Shown piece by piece: positions 5,857 to 14,472 of a stretch of DNA of 64,000 bases. The DNA is from CAZPNX01 sp964518765 (GTDB taxonomy: Bacteria; Edwardsbacteria; AC1; EtOH8): contig CAZFJC010000004.1 in NCBI GenBank assembly GCA_964518765.1, positions 1-64,000 on the forward strand, in the 5' to 3' direction. A program made the translations under genes and the position numbers. The notes below the pieces were generated by a model. That model was not told the origin of the DNA, did not search any database, and saw only the letters and a list, made by a program, of their open reading frames with translations. The first letter of the stretch is position 1; the number at the start of each line of letters is the position of its first letter.

Positions 5857-8199
5857 CTATCTCACTAACAAAACCTTGGTAAACGAGCTCTCGCCTCCGA
5901 CCTTCAGACAGAATAAATAGGTGCCATTGGCGGCCGGCCGACCATTCGAGTCTTGGAGGTTCCACGTGCTCCAGTGCTCCCCGGCGGACCTCCGGCCTTC
6001 CTCCAACGCGGCCACCAGCCGCCCGGCCACATCGTACACCTCCAGGCTGAACCTTCCCTCTGAGGGGACGGAATAGCGCAGGTGGACCTTGGATGAGGCC
6101 GGGTTCGGCCAGCAGCTCAAACTCGGCCTCCCGGCCCCGGGGAGGGCCGGCTGGCCGGAAACGCCGGCCGGCACATAGCCGGTAAGCAGGACATCGTCCA
6201 GGTACCAGCCGTCGTCAACAATATAAGAGTCGCTGCGCAGGCGGAACCTGAATTTGAAATTGGAGGCCGAGGGCAGAATGGAGGTCAGATCCGCTGACCT
6301 CTGCGTCCAGCTGCCGTTGGAGCCCGAGTATTTAGGTATAAAGGTGCTGTCCCAGGTGCCTCCGCCGTTGAGCGATATCTCCGGATAACAGTAGTCCCAT
6401 CCCGACTCGGTGGAATAGATCTCCCACCACGACAGGGTGGCCCGGTTGTAGCCGGTAAGGTCCAGGCTAGTAGCCACCTGGGCCCATGAGTTTACGTTGT
6501 TGCCATAATCGCCCAAGCGGCTGTCGGTGAGGCAATGTCCGTAAGAGTGGTAGCTGGCGCTGGTGGTGTCCCAGTCTACCGTACCCCCGCTGTGCCCGCG
6601 GGTCCACTGGGAGAGGCCGGACTCGAAGTCGTCGAAGAAGGCCGTCTGCGCTGTGCCAGCAAAGGGCCTGGCTTGGTATTCACGTAAAAAGACGCTCTCC
6701 TGGTTCTGGCTGTTAACCGCGGCCACCGCCAGGTAGTAGAGGCTGTCCGGCATCAACCCTTCGATGACGGCCGTGGTGTCGGCCGGGTCGCCCACGTCCA
6801 TCTGACCGGTGTAGTTCTCGGATATCCGCCCCCAGTAGATCCGGTAGCCGGTGATGTTGGCGGCCGCCGGCCTTCGCCATGAAAGGGATAGCTGGGTGCC
6901 CGATCCGTGCTCCTGCACCTGAACACCCTCTATGGCCGACGGATGGAAGGCCAAAGTGGCGAAGAATCCCAGCCCGGCCTTGACGTTGGCCGTCATGTAC
7001 CGCAGATTCATGTGGCTGATGTTGTCGTTGGCCGTGTGGTAAACGGTGCTGAAGGTGCGCTCCAGCATCCAGGCCACCGGGTAGCCCTGATCGTAGAACG
7101 GATAGCTGTCGCTCTGCTGAAGGTATTGGGTGCTGTATTGTCCGACGGCGTTGGTGTCGGCGTGCCGCCCATAGAGCCGCCCCATGCGGAGCAGCAGCTG
7201 GGCCGGGGCGGTGCAGCCGGTGTAGCGCTGGGAGTAGAAGACGCTGTCGTTGTTCTCGGCCCCGATCATGTCGAAGTTGAGCATGCAGCCGATCTTGGCC
7301 CCCTGGGAATTCATCCTGGCCGCCATGAATTCGCTGCCGTAGAGGCCCAACTCCTCGGCGTCGAAGCATACCAGCTTGACTGTGCTGTTGGGCGTGTTGC
7401 CCGGGAGCGAAAGTATACGGGCGTACTCCATGGCCGCGGCCGCCCCCGAGGCGTTGTCGTCGGCGCCGGGAGCGCCCGAGGTGGCGTAGCTGTCGTAATG
7501 CCCTCCGGCCAAGTAGATGGTAACCGTGTCATATAGGCCCGGGATGGTGGCGATGACGTTGTGCCCGATGGGCGAGTTGGAGACGTCGAAGGTGTCGATA
7601 CGGACGTCGGCGATGCCGAAGCTGTCGAACTTGGCCTTGACCCAGGCGGTAACCGCGGCGTGGTTGCCGGCGTTGACATGCCGGGTGCCGAAATTCTGCA
7701 TGGAGGTCACCCAGGATCGCAGCCGGGCCGAGTCCACCAGGGCAACCATCTCGGCTATGGACGGATTGTAGGCCAGGTTGGGGTTGATGATCAGGCTGTC
7801 GGATCTTAGGACCAACGGCTTGACCGGCTTCACCCAGTAGTTCTCGGGCTGTTCGAAGACCTCCCTCGGGATGTCGGCCGCCCGCAGCAGGTAGCGGCCC
7901 GCCCCGGAATACAGCGACTTCCCCGACACCTGCTCCGCCTGTCCGCCCCGCCTGACAGTCACCCAGCGCAGCTCGTCCAGACAGCCGCTGTAGATAGGAA
8001 CCCCGCCGCCCGGAACGAACCCGGCCGCCAGCGCCGATCCTTCCCCAAGGTCGTACAGGGTGGCCCCTCCGGAGCGCAGCTCCGCCGCCCCGGCACTTGC
8101 CGGCAAACGGTAGAGCGTCACCGGCTTCTGGGCATGGAGGCCACTAACCAATGTCAGGGCCGCAGACAGGACGGCCACCGACCGCAGTATGTATTTCAC
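5857..8199 (-). CDS. Secreted M28 zinc aminopeptidase with FN3 and C-terminal sorting-like domain
   Basis: 780 aa, GTG start behind AAGGA. Order: signal peptide 1-23, N-terminal region, M28 peptidase about 160-420 with H234 (GGHYDS), D247 (GADDNASG), E282/E283 (DAEELGLYGSE), D310 (NFDMIG) and a late His (VYHTANDN), then a fibronectin type III domain, a MAM-like jellyroll, and a FlgD/T9SS-type C-terminal module (CWPNPASSKV...VYDVAGRLV...NGTYLFCL). The last module is typical of surface or secreted proteins in FCB-group bacteria. It sits 18 bp after the paralogous M28 gene at 8218-11094, probably one operon. The metal site is complete, so activity is expected. Confidence 0.9.
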   Translation of the reverse strand: MKYILRSVAVLSAALTLVSGLHAQKPVTLYRLPASAGAAELRSGGATLYDLGEGSALAAGFVPGGGVPIYSGCLDELRWVTVRRGGQAEQVSGKSLYSGAGRYLLRAADIPREVFEQPENYWVKPVKPLVLRSDSLIINPNLAYNPSIAEMVALVDSARLRSWVTSMQNFGTRHVNAGNHAAVTAWVKAKFDSFGIADVRIDTFDVSNSPIGHNVIATIPGLYDTVTIYLAGGHYDSYATSGAPGADDNASGAAAAMEYARILSLPGNTPNSTVKLVCFDAEELGLYGSEFMAARMNSQGAKIGCMLNFDMIGAENNDSVFYSQRYTGCTAPAQLLLRMGRLYGRHADTNAVGQYSTQYLQQSDSYPFYDQGYPVAWMLERTFSTVYHTANDNISHMNLRYMTANVKAGLGFFATLAFHPSAIEGVQVQEHGSGTQLSLSWRRPAAANITGYRIYWGRISENYTGQMDVGDPADTTAVIEGLMPDSLYYLAVAAVNSQNQESVFLREYQARPFAGTAQTAFFDDFESGLSQWTRGHSGGTVDWDTTSASYHSYGHCLTDSRLGDYGNNVNSWAQVATSLDLTGYNRATLSWWEIYSTESGWDYCYPEISLNGGGTWDSTFIPKYSGSNGSWTQRSADLTSILPSASNFKFRFRLRSDSYIVDDGWYLDDVLLTGYVPAGVSGQPALPGAGRPSLSCWPNPASSKVHLRYSVPSEGRFSLEVYDVAGRLVAALEEGRRSAGEHWSTWNLQDSNGRPAANGTYLFCLKVGGESSFTKVLLVR

Positions 8200-8217
8200 G
8201 GTCCTTTCCTTATCATC

Positions 8218-11094
8218 CTATTTTAACATGGTTAGCTTTATCGTCCGCGATCCCTGGGAGGTTGCCAGCCTGGCGAAGTAGACGCCGCCCGGCATCGCCC
8301 TCCCGAGATCGTCCCGGCCGTCCCACCTAGCGCTGTGCGCCCCCGCCGGCAGAGGGCCCGAAACGAGCGTCCGCACCGCCTGTCCGGCCACATTGTAGAT
8401 TCTCAGCCTCACATCCCCAGCTTTTAAAGTTTGATAACAGATGGTCGTCTTTCGAGCGAAGGGGTTGGGAACGTTCGGAAACAACTTTAAACTTACAACA
8501 TTCAACTCAGCAACGGGACCGGTGGCCACCCCTGTCTCCCCGAAATCGGCCATCACCTGCTGGGCGGCCGTCCGGGCCTGGTCTCGGTCCATGAAGTAGA
8601 GGGGGAAGCCCGAGATGACGGTCTTGTAGATCGGACCCAGGTAGCGCACCCCGCAGGGCAGTCCGTGGTAAGGGCTGGAGGCGTTCTTCAGGCCGATAAG
8701 GTAGACCGGCTCCCCACCGGAAGCCGCCCCGTAGGCTTCGATGGACCTCATAGTCTTTCCCCATGAGGCCACCGGCACCTTGAGGGTGTCCACCGTTATG
8801 TCCGGATAGCCCACTAAGCCCTGGGCTAGGCGGAAGGAGTCGGTGCTGCCGGTGATATCAACGCTGTTGACCTTCAGGTAGCCTTTAAGGAATGAGGTGT
8901 CCGGTGGAGCGAACGGGTAGGAGGCGTTGTTCCTCAGGTTGCCGGCCGTCTTCCATCCCGAGATCCAGAGGTTCCCTCCCCAGTCCAGGTAACTTTTAAG
9001 GTCACTAACGCTGCCCGAGGCCATCATCTGGCTGTAGTCATCGGCGTGCCACAGCACCGTCGAGTAGGGCGCCAGGTCGGCCAGTAAAGGCCTCTCGGCG
9101 GTGGAACCGAACTCGTACTGGTCATGACGGTAGCCGGCCAGAATGTAATCATAGAATTGGTCCTGGGCCGTATCTCGCGGCATGTTACCGGTGGTGGCGT
9201 TGAATGTCTCGTCAACCACCAGCACCCCTTGGTCCAGGGTTATCGGGCGACCATAGGCCGGCACCGATAACTGGCTGGTGTTTCCATCCAGATCAAAGGC
9301 CCTGACCTGGTAATAATAGCGATGGGCGCCGGAGAGGGGCTGGTCTGTATAGGCCGTATCCGCCAGAGGTGTGATATTGAGCGAATCGTAGGCCGAGGTG
9401 TCGTCCACCGCCCGGTAGAGACGGTAACCGTCCAGGTCCAACTCCTGGTTGGCCCCCCAGGACAGGGCGATGCCGCCGGAGATGGGCGCGGACGCCAGTC
9501 CGACCGGGGCCGTCGGCACCGCCCGCGGGGTGGCGCTGACCTCTGAGATAAGCGGGCTCTGCTTTCCCGAAACATCTATGGCCTTGATCCCTACGTAGTA
9601 AAGGAGGTCGGCCGTCAGGCCCGTTATGGTATCGGAAAGCCCTGCCACCATGGCACTGTCGGTATAGGCGCCGCTGGCCAGGCCCCACATCAAGCGGTAG
9701 CCCGCCACATTAGCGGAGGCGTTGGTCTGCCAGGAGACGAAAAGCCTAGATCCGTCTCCCACATCCTGCACCCTGAGACCGGCCACTGGCTGGGGGTAGC
9801 AGGCTAGGGTAGCCATCATCCCCAGTCCGGCCCGGGCGATGCTGGTGCCATAGCGCATGTTCATGTAGGTGGTGCTGTCGTTGGTCTGGTGGTAGACCGG
9901 GCTAAACTCGAGCTCCTCTGCGTAGGTAGACTTGAAGCCGTTGCTGTAGTAGCGCCAGCTGTCGCTGCCGTTGAGGTAGACGCTGTTGTACTCGGCCACC
10001 AGGCTGGTGTCCCCGGTCCGGCCGTACCAGCCGGCGCTCTTGCCCAGCATCTGGGCGTAGGCCTCGGAGCCGGGATAGACCTTGGACACAAAGACGCTGT
10101 CGTTGCCTATGGAGCCTATCATATCGTAGTTCAGCATGCAGCCGACGTTGGTCCCGGCCGCCAGGTGATCGTTGGCGTCCTTCTTGCTCCCGTAAAGGCC
10201 CCATTCCTCGCAGTCGAAGGAGATGAACTTGACGGTGGCGTCGGGCGGGTTGACGGCCAGCACCCGGGCCATCTCCAGGACGGCCGACGTACCCGAACCA
10301 TTATCGTCGGCTCCCGGGGCCCAGGGGAAGGAGGGATTGAAAGGCCAGACGCAGGAATCGAAATGTCCGCCTACGATGTAAACGGTGTGGGTATCGGCCG
10401 TGCCCGGGATGGTGGCGATGACGTTCCTTATCTTGATGCTGCTGCTGAACCCCGGGTCGATGAAGGAATCGATGACAACGTCGGCTATCCCAAAACTCAG
10501 GTATTTCTGCCGCAGCCATTCGGCCGGAAGATGGTTCGTATTGGCCCCGGTGTTGCGGGTATTGAAGGCCTGCAAAGTCTCCACGTTCGCCTGGTAATGC
10601 TCAATGGTTATCTGCTGGGCCAGAGCGTCGATGGCCGGGTCGTAGGCCAGGCCCGGATTGACGAAGGTCGCCTGCAGCGAAAGCGGGATGGGCTGTTCCG
10701 GGAATTCGGTGACCACCAGCCCGGTAGTCTTGGAGCCCGCCAGATCCGCAAATCGCACCAAGGCCAGACTACCGTCCTGAAACAAAGGGCGAATCGAGGC
10801 GTCCGGGGCCGGACCGCCGCGCCGCTGGTGGAGCCAGCGCAGGTCCCGGCCCTCGCCCTGGTAGACCGTTGACTGGCTGGCGATATCTGAAAGATGGGCG
10901 GCGTCCGCCGGCGCGCCGGAGAGCAGCAGCGACTGTCCGATATGGTAAGCCGGCATCTGGTTCTGGGCCGCAAAGCGGTAGGCGTCGGCGCTGGGCTTGA
11001 GCTCGATCCGGTAAAGGGTGAGCGGAGCGGACAGGGCGAGGCCCGCCGTCAGGACCAGGGCGGTCGCTATGGTGAGGGCTGTGATCTTTTTCAC
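8218..11094 (-). CDS. Secreted M28 zinc aminopeptidase, larger paralogue
   Basis: 958 aa, GTG start behind GAGGA. Order: signal peptide 1-22, M28 peptidase about 190-440 with all metal ligands (GGHFDS, GADDNGSG, DCEEWGLYGSK, NYDMIG, VYHQTNDS), two FN3 domains about 445-625, a class I glutamine-amidotransferase-like (ThuA-type) fold about 630-860, and a FlgD-like C-terminal module (FPNVPNPF...IYNVAGQAVRTL...GGVYFARL). It shares the N-terminal layout with the following M28 gene and likely arose by tandem duplication followed by different C-terminal accretion. The role is extracellular peptide scavenging. The amidotransferase-like segment has no obvious catalytic Cys. Confidence 0.9.
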   Translation of the reverse strand: MKKITALTIATALVLTAGLALSAPLTLYRIELKPSADAYRFAAQNQMPAYHIGQSLLLSGAPADAAHLSDIASQSTVYQGEGRDLRWLHQRRGGPAPDASIRPLFQDGSLALVRFADLAGSKTTGLVVTEFPEQPIPLSLQATFVNPGLAYDPAIDALAQQITIEHYQANVETLQAFNTRNTGANTNHLPAEWLRQKYLSFGIADVVIDSFIDPGFSSSIKIRNVIATIPGTADTHTVYIVGGHFDSCVWPFNPSFPWAPGADDNGSGTSAVLEMARVLAVNPPDATVKFISFDCEEWGLYGSKKDANDHLAAGTNVGCMLNYDMIGSIGNDSVFVSKVYPGSEAYAQMLGKSAGWYGRTGDTSLVAEYNSVYLNGSDSWRYYSNGFKSTYAEELEFSPVYHQTNDSTTYMNMRYGTSIARAGLGMMATLACYPQPVAGLRVQDVGDGSRLFVSWQTNASANVAGYRLMWGLASGAYTDSAMVAGLSDTITGLTADLLYYVGIKAIDVSGKQSPLISEVSATPRAVPTAPVGLASAPISGGIALSWGANQELDLDGYRLYRAVDDTSAYDSLNITPLADTAYTDQPLSGAHRYYYQVRAFDLDGNTSQLSVPAYGRPITLDQGVLVVDETFNATTGNMPRDTAQDQFYDYILAGYRHDQYEFGSTAERPLLADLAPYSTVLWHADDYSQMMASGSVSDLKSYLDWGGNLWISGWKTAGNLRNNASYPFAPPDTSFLKGYLKVNSVDITGSTDSFRLAQGLVGYPDITVDTLKVPVASWGKTMRSIEAYGAASGGEPVYLIGLKNASSPYHGLPCGVRYLGPIYKTVISGFPLYFMDRDQARTAAQQVMADFGETGVATGPVAELNVVSLKLFPNVPNPFARKTTICYQTLKAGDVRLRIYNVAGQAVRTLVSGPLPAGAHSARWDGRDDLGRAMPGGVYFARLATSQGSRTIKLTMLK

Positions 11095-11173
11095 TGGTTG
11101 GAATCCTCTGTTTCTCTTTCTGTTGTTTTAGCCTTTTGGGGAGGTTATCTCTGTGGCTCCTGCGGTCAAGATT

Positions 11174-12019
11174 TCATCTCATGGCCCTCAGCCTGGCCAC
11201 TCGCTCTTCGATAGGCGGATGGGTGGAGAACAGCGACATCAGACTCTTCCCCGACAGGGGGTTGACTATAAACATGTGGGCCGAGGACGGGTTGGCGTTG
11301 GGAATGGGGATCCTCTGGGCGCCAACCTCCAACTTCTCCAGGGCCCCGGCCAGGCCCAGCGGCGTTCCGGCGATGGCGGCCCCGGTGGCGTCGGCCTGGT
11401 ACTCCCGGGTGCGGGAGATCCACATCTGCACCAGCAGGGCGGCGATGGGCGCCAGGATGGCCATGGCCAGCAGACCGATGGCGTTGCCCCCTCCCTCCCG
11501 GTCGCGGTGGCCGTAGCCGCCGAACATGGCGCCCCAGCTGGCCATCCTGGCCAGCATGGTGATGGCCCCGGCCAAGGTAGCCACTATGGATCCGATAAGG
11601 ATGTCCCTGTTCTTGACGTGCCCCAGCTCATGGGCGATGACCCCCTCCAGCTCATGCCGGCTTAGAAGCTGCATGATGCCCTGGGTGACGGCCACCGCCG
11701 CATGCTGGGGGTTGCGCCCGGTGGCGAAGGCGTTGGGCGAGGCCGAGGGGATGACGTAGACCTTGGGCATGGGCAGGCCGGCCTTGGTGGCCAGCCCCCG
11801 GACCATGGCGTGCAGCTCCGGGGCCTCGGCCTCGGACACCTGCTGGGCCCGGTAGCTCATCAGGGCTATCTTGTCGGAGAACCAGTAGGCCCCTAGGTTC
11901 AGGACCGCGGCCAGCACCAGGGCCATGACCATGCCCTGTTGCCCGCCCAGGTACTGGCCCAGCAGGACGAAGCCCACGGTCATCAGGGCCATCAGGGCGA
12001 TCGTCTTGACGCTGTTCAT
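11174..12019 (-). CDS. htpX: Membrane zinc metalloprotease HtpX
   Basis: 281 aa, the usual HtpX length. Transmembrane helices lie at about 5-22 and 28-46 with two more after the catalytic motif H130-E-L-G-H134; the third ligand Glu lies in SRTREYQADATGA. HtpX degrades misfolded inner-membrane proteins together with FtsH. AAAGG-type ribosome site at 12026-12035. It follows the radical SAM gene by 27 bp on the same strand, a probable two-gene unit. Confidence 0.95.
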   Translation of the reverse strand: MNSVKTIALMALMTVGFVLLGQYLGGQQGMVMALVLAAVLNLGAYWFSDKIALMSYRAQQVSEAEAPELHAMVRGLATKAGLPMPKVYVIPSASPNAFATGRNPQHAAVAVTQGIMQLLSRHELEGVIAHELGHVKNRDILIGSIVATLAGAITMLARMASWGAMFGGYGHRDREGGGNAIGLLAMAILAPIAALLVQMWISRTREYQADATGAAIAGTPLGLAGALEKLEVGAQRIPIPNANPSSAHMFIVNPLSGKSLMSLFSTHPPIEERVARLRAMR

Positions 12020-12046
12020 ATCTTTTTCCCTTTTCTATTCGTTTTT

Positions 12047-13009
12047 TTATTTGTTTTTCAGTATCCTCCCTCCGGGTCCGCCGCCGGAGTGGTCCAGCTC
12101 CTGGAACCAGCCGTTGTCGAACCCCAGCTCCTCGGCCTTATCAACCGCCCTCTGGTACTCCTCATGGCTGATGGGTCTGGCCAGCTCCGGCATACCCGGG
12201 GCCTTGTGGGCCGGAAAGTACTGGGCCATTAGCGAGAGATAGACACGGGGCGATATCTCCCGGGCCAAAAAATCCAGACACTCCAGGGACTGCGACAGGC
12301 CGTTGGGTAGCACCAGGTGCCGCACCAGCATCCCGCGGAAGGCGATTCCGCGTTCGTCGATCTGGAGCGGCCCCACTTGACGCCACATCTCCTTGAGGGC
12401 CTTCCTGGCGACATCGGGATAATCGGCCGCGTCCGAATATCTCTTGGCCGCCGCAGAGTCCAGGTAGCGGATGTCCGGCATGTAGATGTCCACCAGCCCG
12501 TCCAGAAGGCCCAGGGAATCCGGAGAATCATAGCCGCTGGAGTTGTAGACCAAAGGTATCCTCAGCCCCTTCCCCGCCGCTATCTCCAAGGAGATTATGA
12601 CCTGGGCCACCATGTGCGACGGGGTGACCAGGTTGATGTTGTGGCAGCCCTGTTCCTGGAGCTTTAGCATCATGCCGGCCAGCTCGGCGAAGGAGACCTC
12701 CCTTCCCTGGCCCAGCTGGCTGATGGGCCAGTTCTGGCAGTAGGCGCAGGCCAGGTTGCAGTTGGAGAAGAAGATGGTGCCTGAGCCGCGGCGGCCCGAG
12801 ATGGGCGGCTCCTCGCCATGGTGGGCGTTCCAGCTGGCCACGGCCGGCAGGCGGCCGGACCGACAGTATCCGGTGCGGCCCCAGCGCCGGTCGGCCCGGC
12901 AGGCCCGAGGGCACAATGTGCAGGAAGCCAGGAGTTTTTCCGCCTCCTGGCTCCTCTTCCGAAGCTCCCCGGAGCGCCAAGCGCTAAAATAGGCTGGTTC
13001 CCAACTCAC
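12047..13009 (-). CDS. PflX-type radical SAM protein (PFL-activase-like)
   Basis: 320 aa. The SAM-binding 4Fe-4S motif is C84-x3-C88-x2-C91 (CNLACAYC). Four more Cys near the N terminus (C30, C33, C37, C49) could bind a second cluster, as in COG1313 proteins annotated as putative pyruvate-formate-lyase activators. No glycyl-radical enzyme is in the window, so the substrate is open. The GTG start lies only 6 nt from the -10 hexamer TATAGT (13020-13015), implying a leaderless mRNA. HtpX follows on the same strand. Confidence 0.85.
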   Translation of the reverse strand: MSWEPAYFSAWRSGELRKRSQEAEKLLASCTLCPRACRADRRWGRTGYCRSGRLPAVASWNAHHGEEPPISGRRGSGTIFFSNCNLACAYCQNWPISQLGQGREVSFAELAGMMLKLQEQGCHNINLVTPSHMVAQVIISLEIAAGKGLRIPLVYNSSGYDSPDSLGLLDGLVDIYMPDIRYLDSAAAKRYSDAADYPDVARKALKEMWRQVGPLQIDERGIAFRGMLVRHLVLPNGLSQSLECLDFLAREISPRVYLSLMAQYFPAHKAPGMPELARPISHEEYQRAVDKAEELGFDNGWFQELDHSGGGPGGRILKNK

Positions 13010-13014
13010 GATAA

Positions 13015-13043
13015 ACTATAACACCATTTTTATTCTTCGTCAA
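13015..13043 (-). promoter_or_regulatory. Sigma70-type promoter of the PflX-type gene (leaderless)
   Basis: TTGACG (13043-13038), 17-bp spacer, TATAGT (13020-13015). The expected start of transcription coincides with the GTG at 13009. The -35 overlaps the last codons of the flavoprotein gene. Confidence 0.65.
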
Positions 13044-13618
13044 GGCCTTGCTGATTTGACCGAGATCCTGGCCAGCGATTGCCCCACCTTCTCCGCCTTC
13101 CTGACGGTTTCGGGGCCGGGATGTCCCCCTCTCTTCAGGCTGCCGGCCTCGATGACGGCCACCGGCACCATCTTCAGGAAGTCCCCCATCCAACGCTTGA
13201 GGTACTTGGCCACGTCGGAGTAGGTGCCGGTTGGAGCCCCGGAGGTGACCACCACCACCAGCTTCTTGCCGGGAAGGTTTCTCACCCTGAATTTGGCGTC
13301 AAGAAAGGCGTACCACCGGTCCAGGAAGGTCTTCAGCGGCCCGGAGACCTGGCCCATGTAGACCGGGGTGGAGATGACCACGGCGTCGGCCGCCTTTATT
13401 TTTCGGTAGAGGACCTGCATGGCGTCGTCCACCGCGCAGGAGGCCTCGGCCGACCTCTTGCAGTGGTCGCAGGCGGCGCAGCCCGAGATCCGCTTGTCGT
13501 AGATGTGGACCACCTCGGTCCTGCAGCCGGCCTTGGCCGCCGGCCCCAGCATGGCCTCGATTATCTTAGCCCCGTGGCCGCGGCGGTTGGGGCTGCCGTT
13601 GATGGCCAGGATATTCAT
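13040..13618 (-). CDS. NADPH-dependent FMN reductase / flavodoxin-fold protein
   Basis: 192 aa. The start MNILAINGSPNRRGHG is the phosphate-binding loop of the FMN-binding flavodoxin fold. A Cys cluster (GCAACDHCKRS, then Cys in SCAVDD) follows at about 47-62, as in iron-sulfur flavoproteins, and STPVYMGQVSG is the isoalloxazine-side loop. It likely catalyses flavin-linked electron transfer. It overlaps the preceding TPR gene by ATGA and is the last gene of the helicase-TPR-flavoprotein unit. Confidence 0.85.
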   Translation of the reverse strand: MNILAINGSPNRRGHGAKIIEAMLGPAAKAGCRTEVVHIYDKRISGCAACDHCKRSAEASCAVDDAMQVLYRKIKAADAVVISTPVYMGQVSGPLKTFLDRWYAFLDAKFRVRNLPGKKLVVVVTSGAPTGTYSDVAKYLKRWMGDFLKMVPVAVIEAGSLKRGGHPGPETVRKAEKVGQSLARISVKSARP

Positions 13619-14469
13619 GATCTTACCTCGTTCTTAGTGTTTCCCATCAGTTCCTCCACCCGGAGGATGTCCTTGAGCAGCCCCTCCTCCCCGGGCTTGT
13701 CGCCCAGCTGCCGGGACAGCTCAAGGTCCCGGCGATAGCGGATCAGGGCTTCTTCCGGTCGCCCCTGTTTCTCCAGGGCGCTGGCCAGGTTGTACAGAGC
13801 ATAGTATTCCGCGAAGACGTCCCCCATCCTCCGGCTGACGGCGATCGAGTCGTTATAGCATTCGACCGCCAGGTCGAACCGCCCTTGGTCGTAATGTATA
13901 TTGCCGATGTTGCCTATGGCCTGGGCCATCCCCTTGCTATCCCCGTGCTTCCGGCATAGATCTATCATCCCGTTGAAGTGGTCCAGCGCCTCCTCGAACC
14001 GCCTCGTCTCCAGGCACGTCAGCCCCAGGATGTTGAGCGTATCGTTCTGGCCCGATCTGTCACCGCTGCTCCGAGCCTGGGCCAGGAGCTCGGCGGCGAT
14101 TCCCTCGGCCTTGGCATACTCCCCCTGATAGAAGGCCATCTTTGCCAGGTTGCAGCGGCAGCGGAAGACCTCGCTCCGGTCGCCCGCCGACTGGAAAAGC
14201 GCTAGGGCCTTTCCGGTGAGCTCCTCCGCTTCCCGGTAACTACCCTGCTGGGCAGCGATCACGCCGAGCTTCGCCATGCACTCAGCCCGTTGGGCCGCTT
14301 GGCCGGCCTTCTCAGCCATCCGCTCGTCGCAGCGCATCATCGCCTTCAAGTCCTCCCACATGCCGGTCAGGTGCAGCACCTCCCCCTTCTTCGCCCTCAG
14401 TTCGAAGGGATAAAATCCCCCGTCGGGAAGGGCCGACCAGAGCGGCTTGTTTATCGACCAACGCCTCAT
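13615..14469 (-). CDS. Tetratricopeptide-repeat protein
   Basis: 284 aa made of about five to six TPR units from residue 50 on (for example GVIAAQQGSYREAEELTGKA, NILGLTCLETRRFEEALDHF, YNLASALEKQGRPEEALIRY). No signal peptide, so a cytoplasmic protein-protein scaffold. It starts 3 nt after the stop of uvrD and its own stop overlaps the flavoprotein start, so the three are co-transcribed. No specific partner can be named. Confidence 0.85.
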   Translation of the reverse strand: MRRWSINKPLWSALPDGGFYPFELRAKKGEVLHLTGMWEDLKAMMRCDERMAEKAGQAAQRAECMAKLGVIAAQQGSYREAEELTGKALALFQSAGDRSEVFRCRCNLAKMAFYQGEYAKAEGIAAELLAQARSSGDRSGQNDTLNILGLTCLETRRFEEALDHFNGMIDLCRKHGDSKGMAQAIGNIGNIHYDQGRFDLAVECYNDSIAVSRRMGDVFAEYYALYNLASALEKQGRPEEALIRYRRDLELSRQLGDKPGEEGLLKDILRVEELMGNTKNEVRS

Positions 14470-14472
14470 CCC

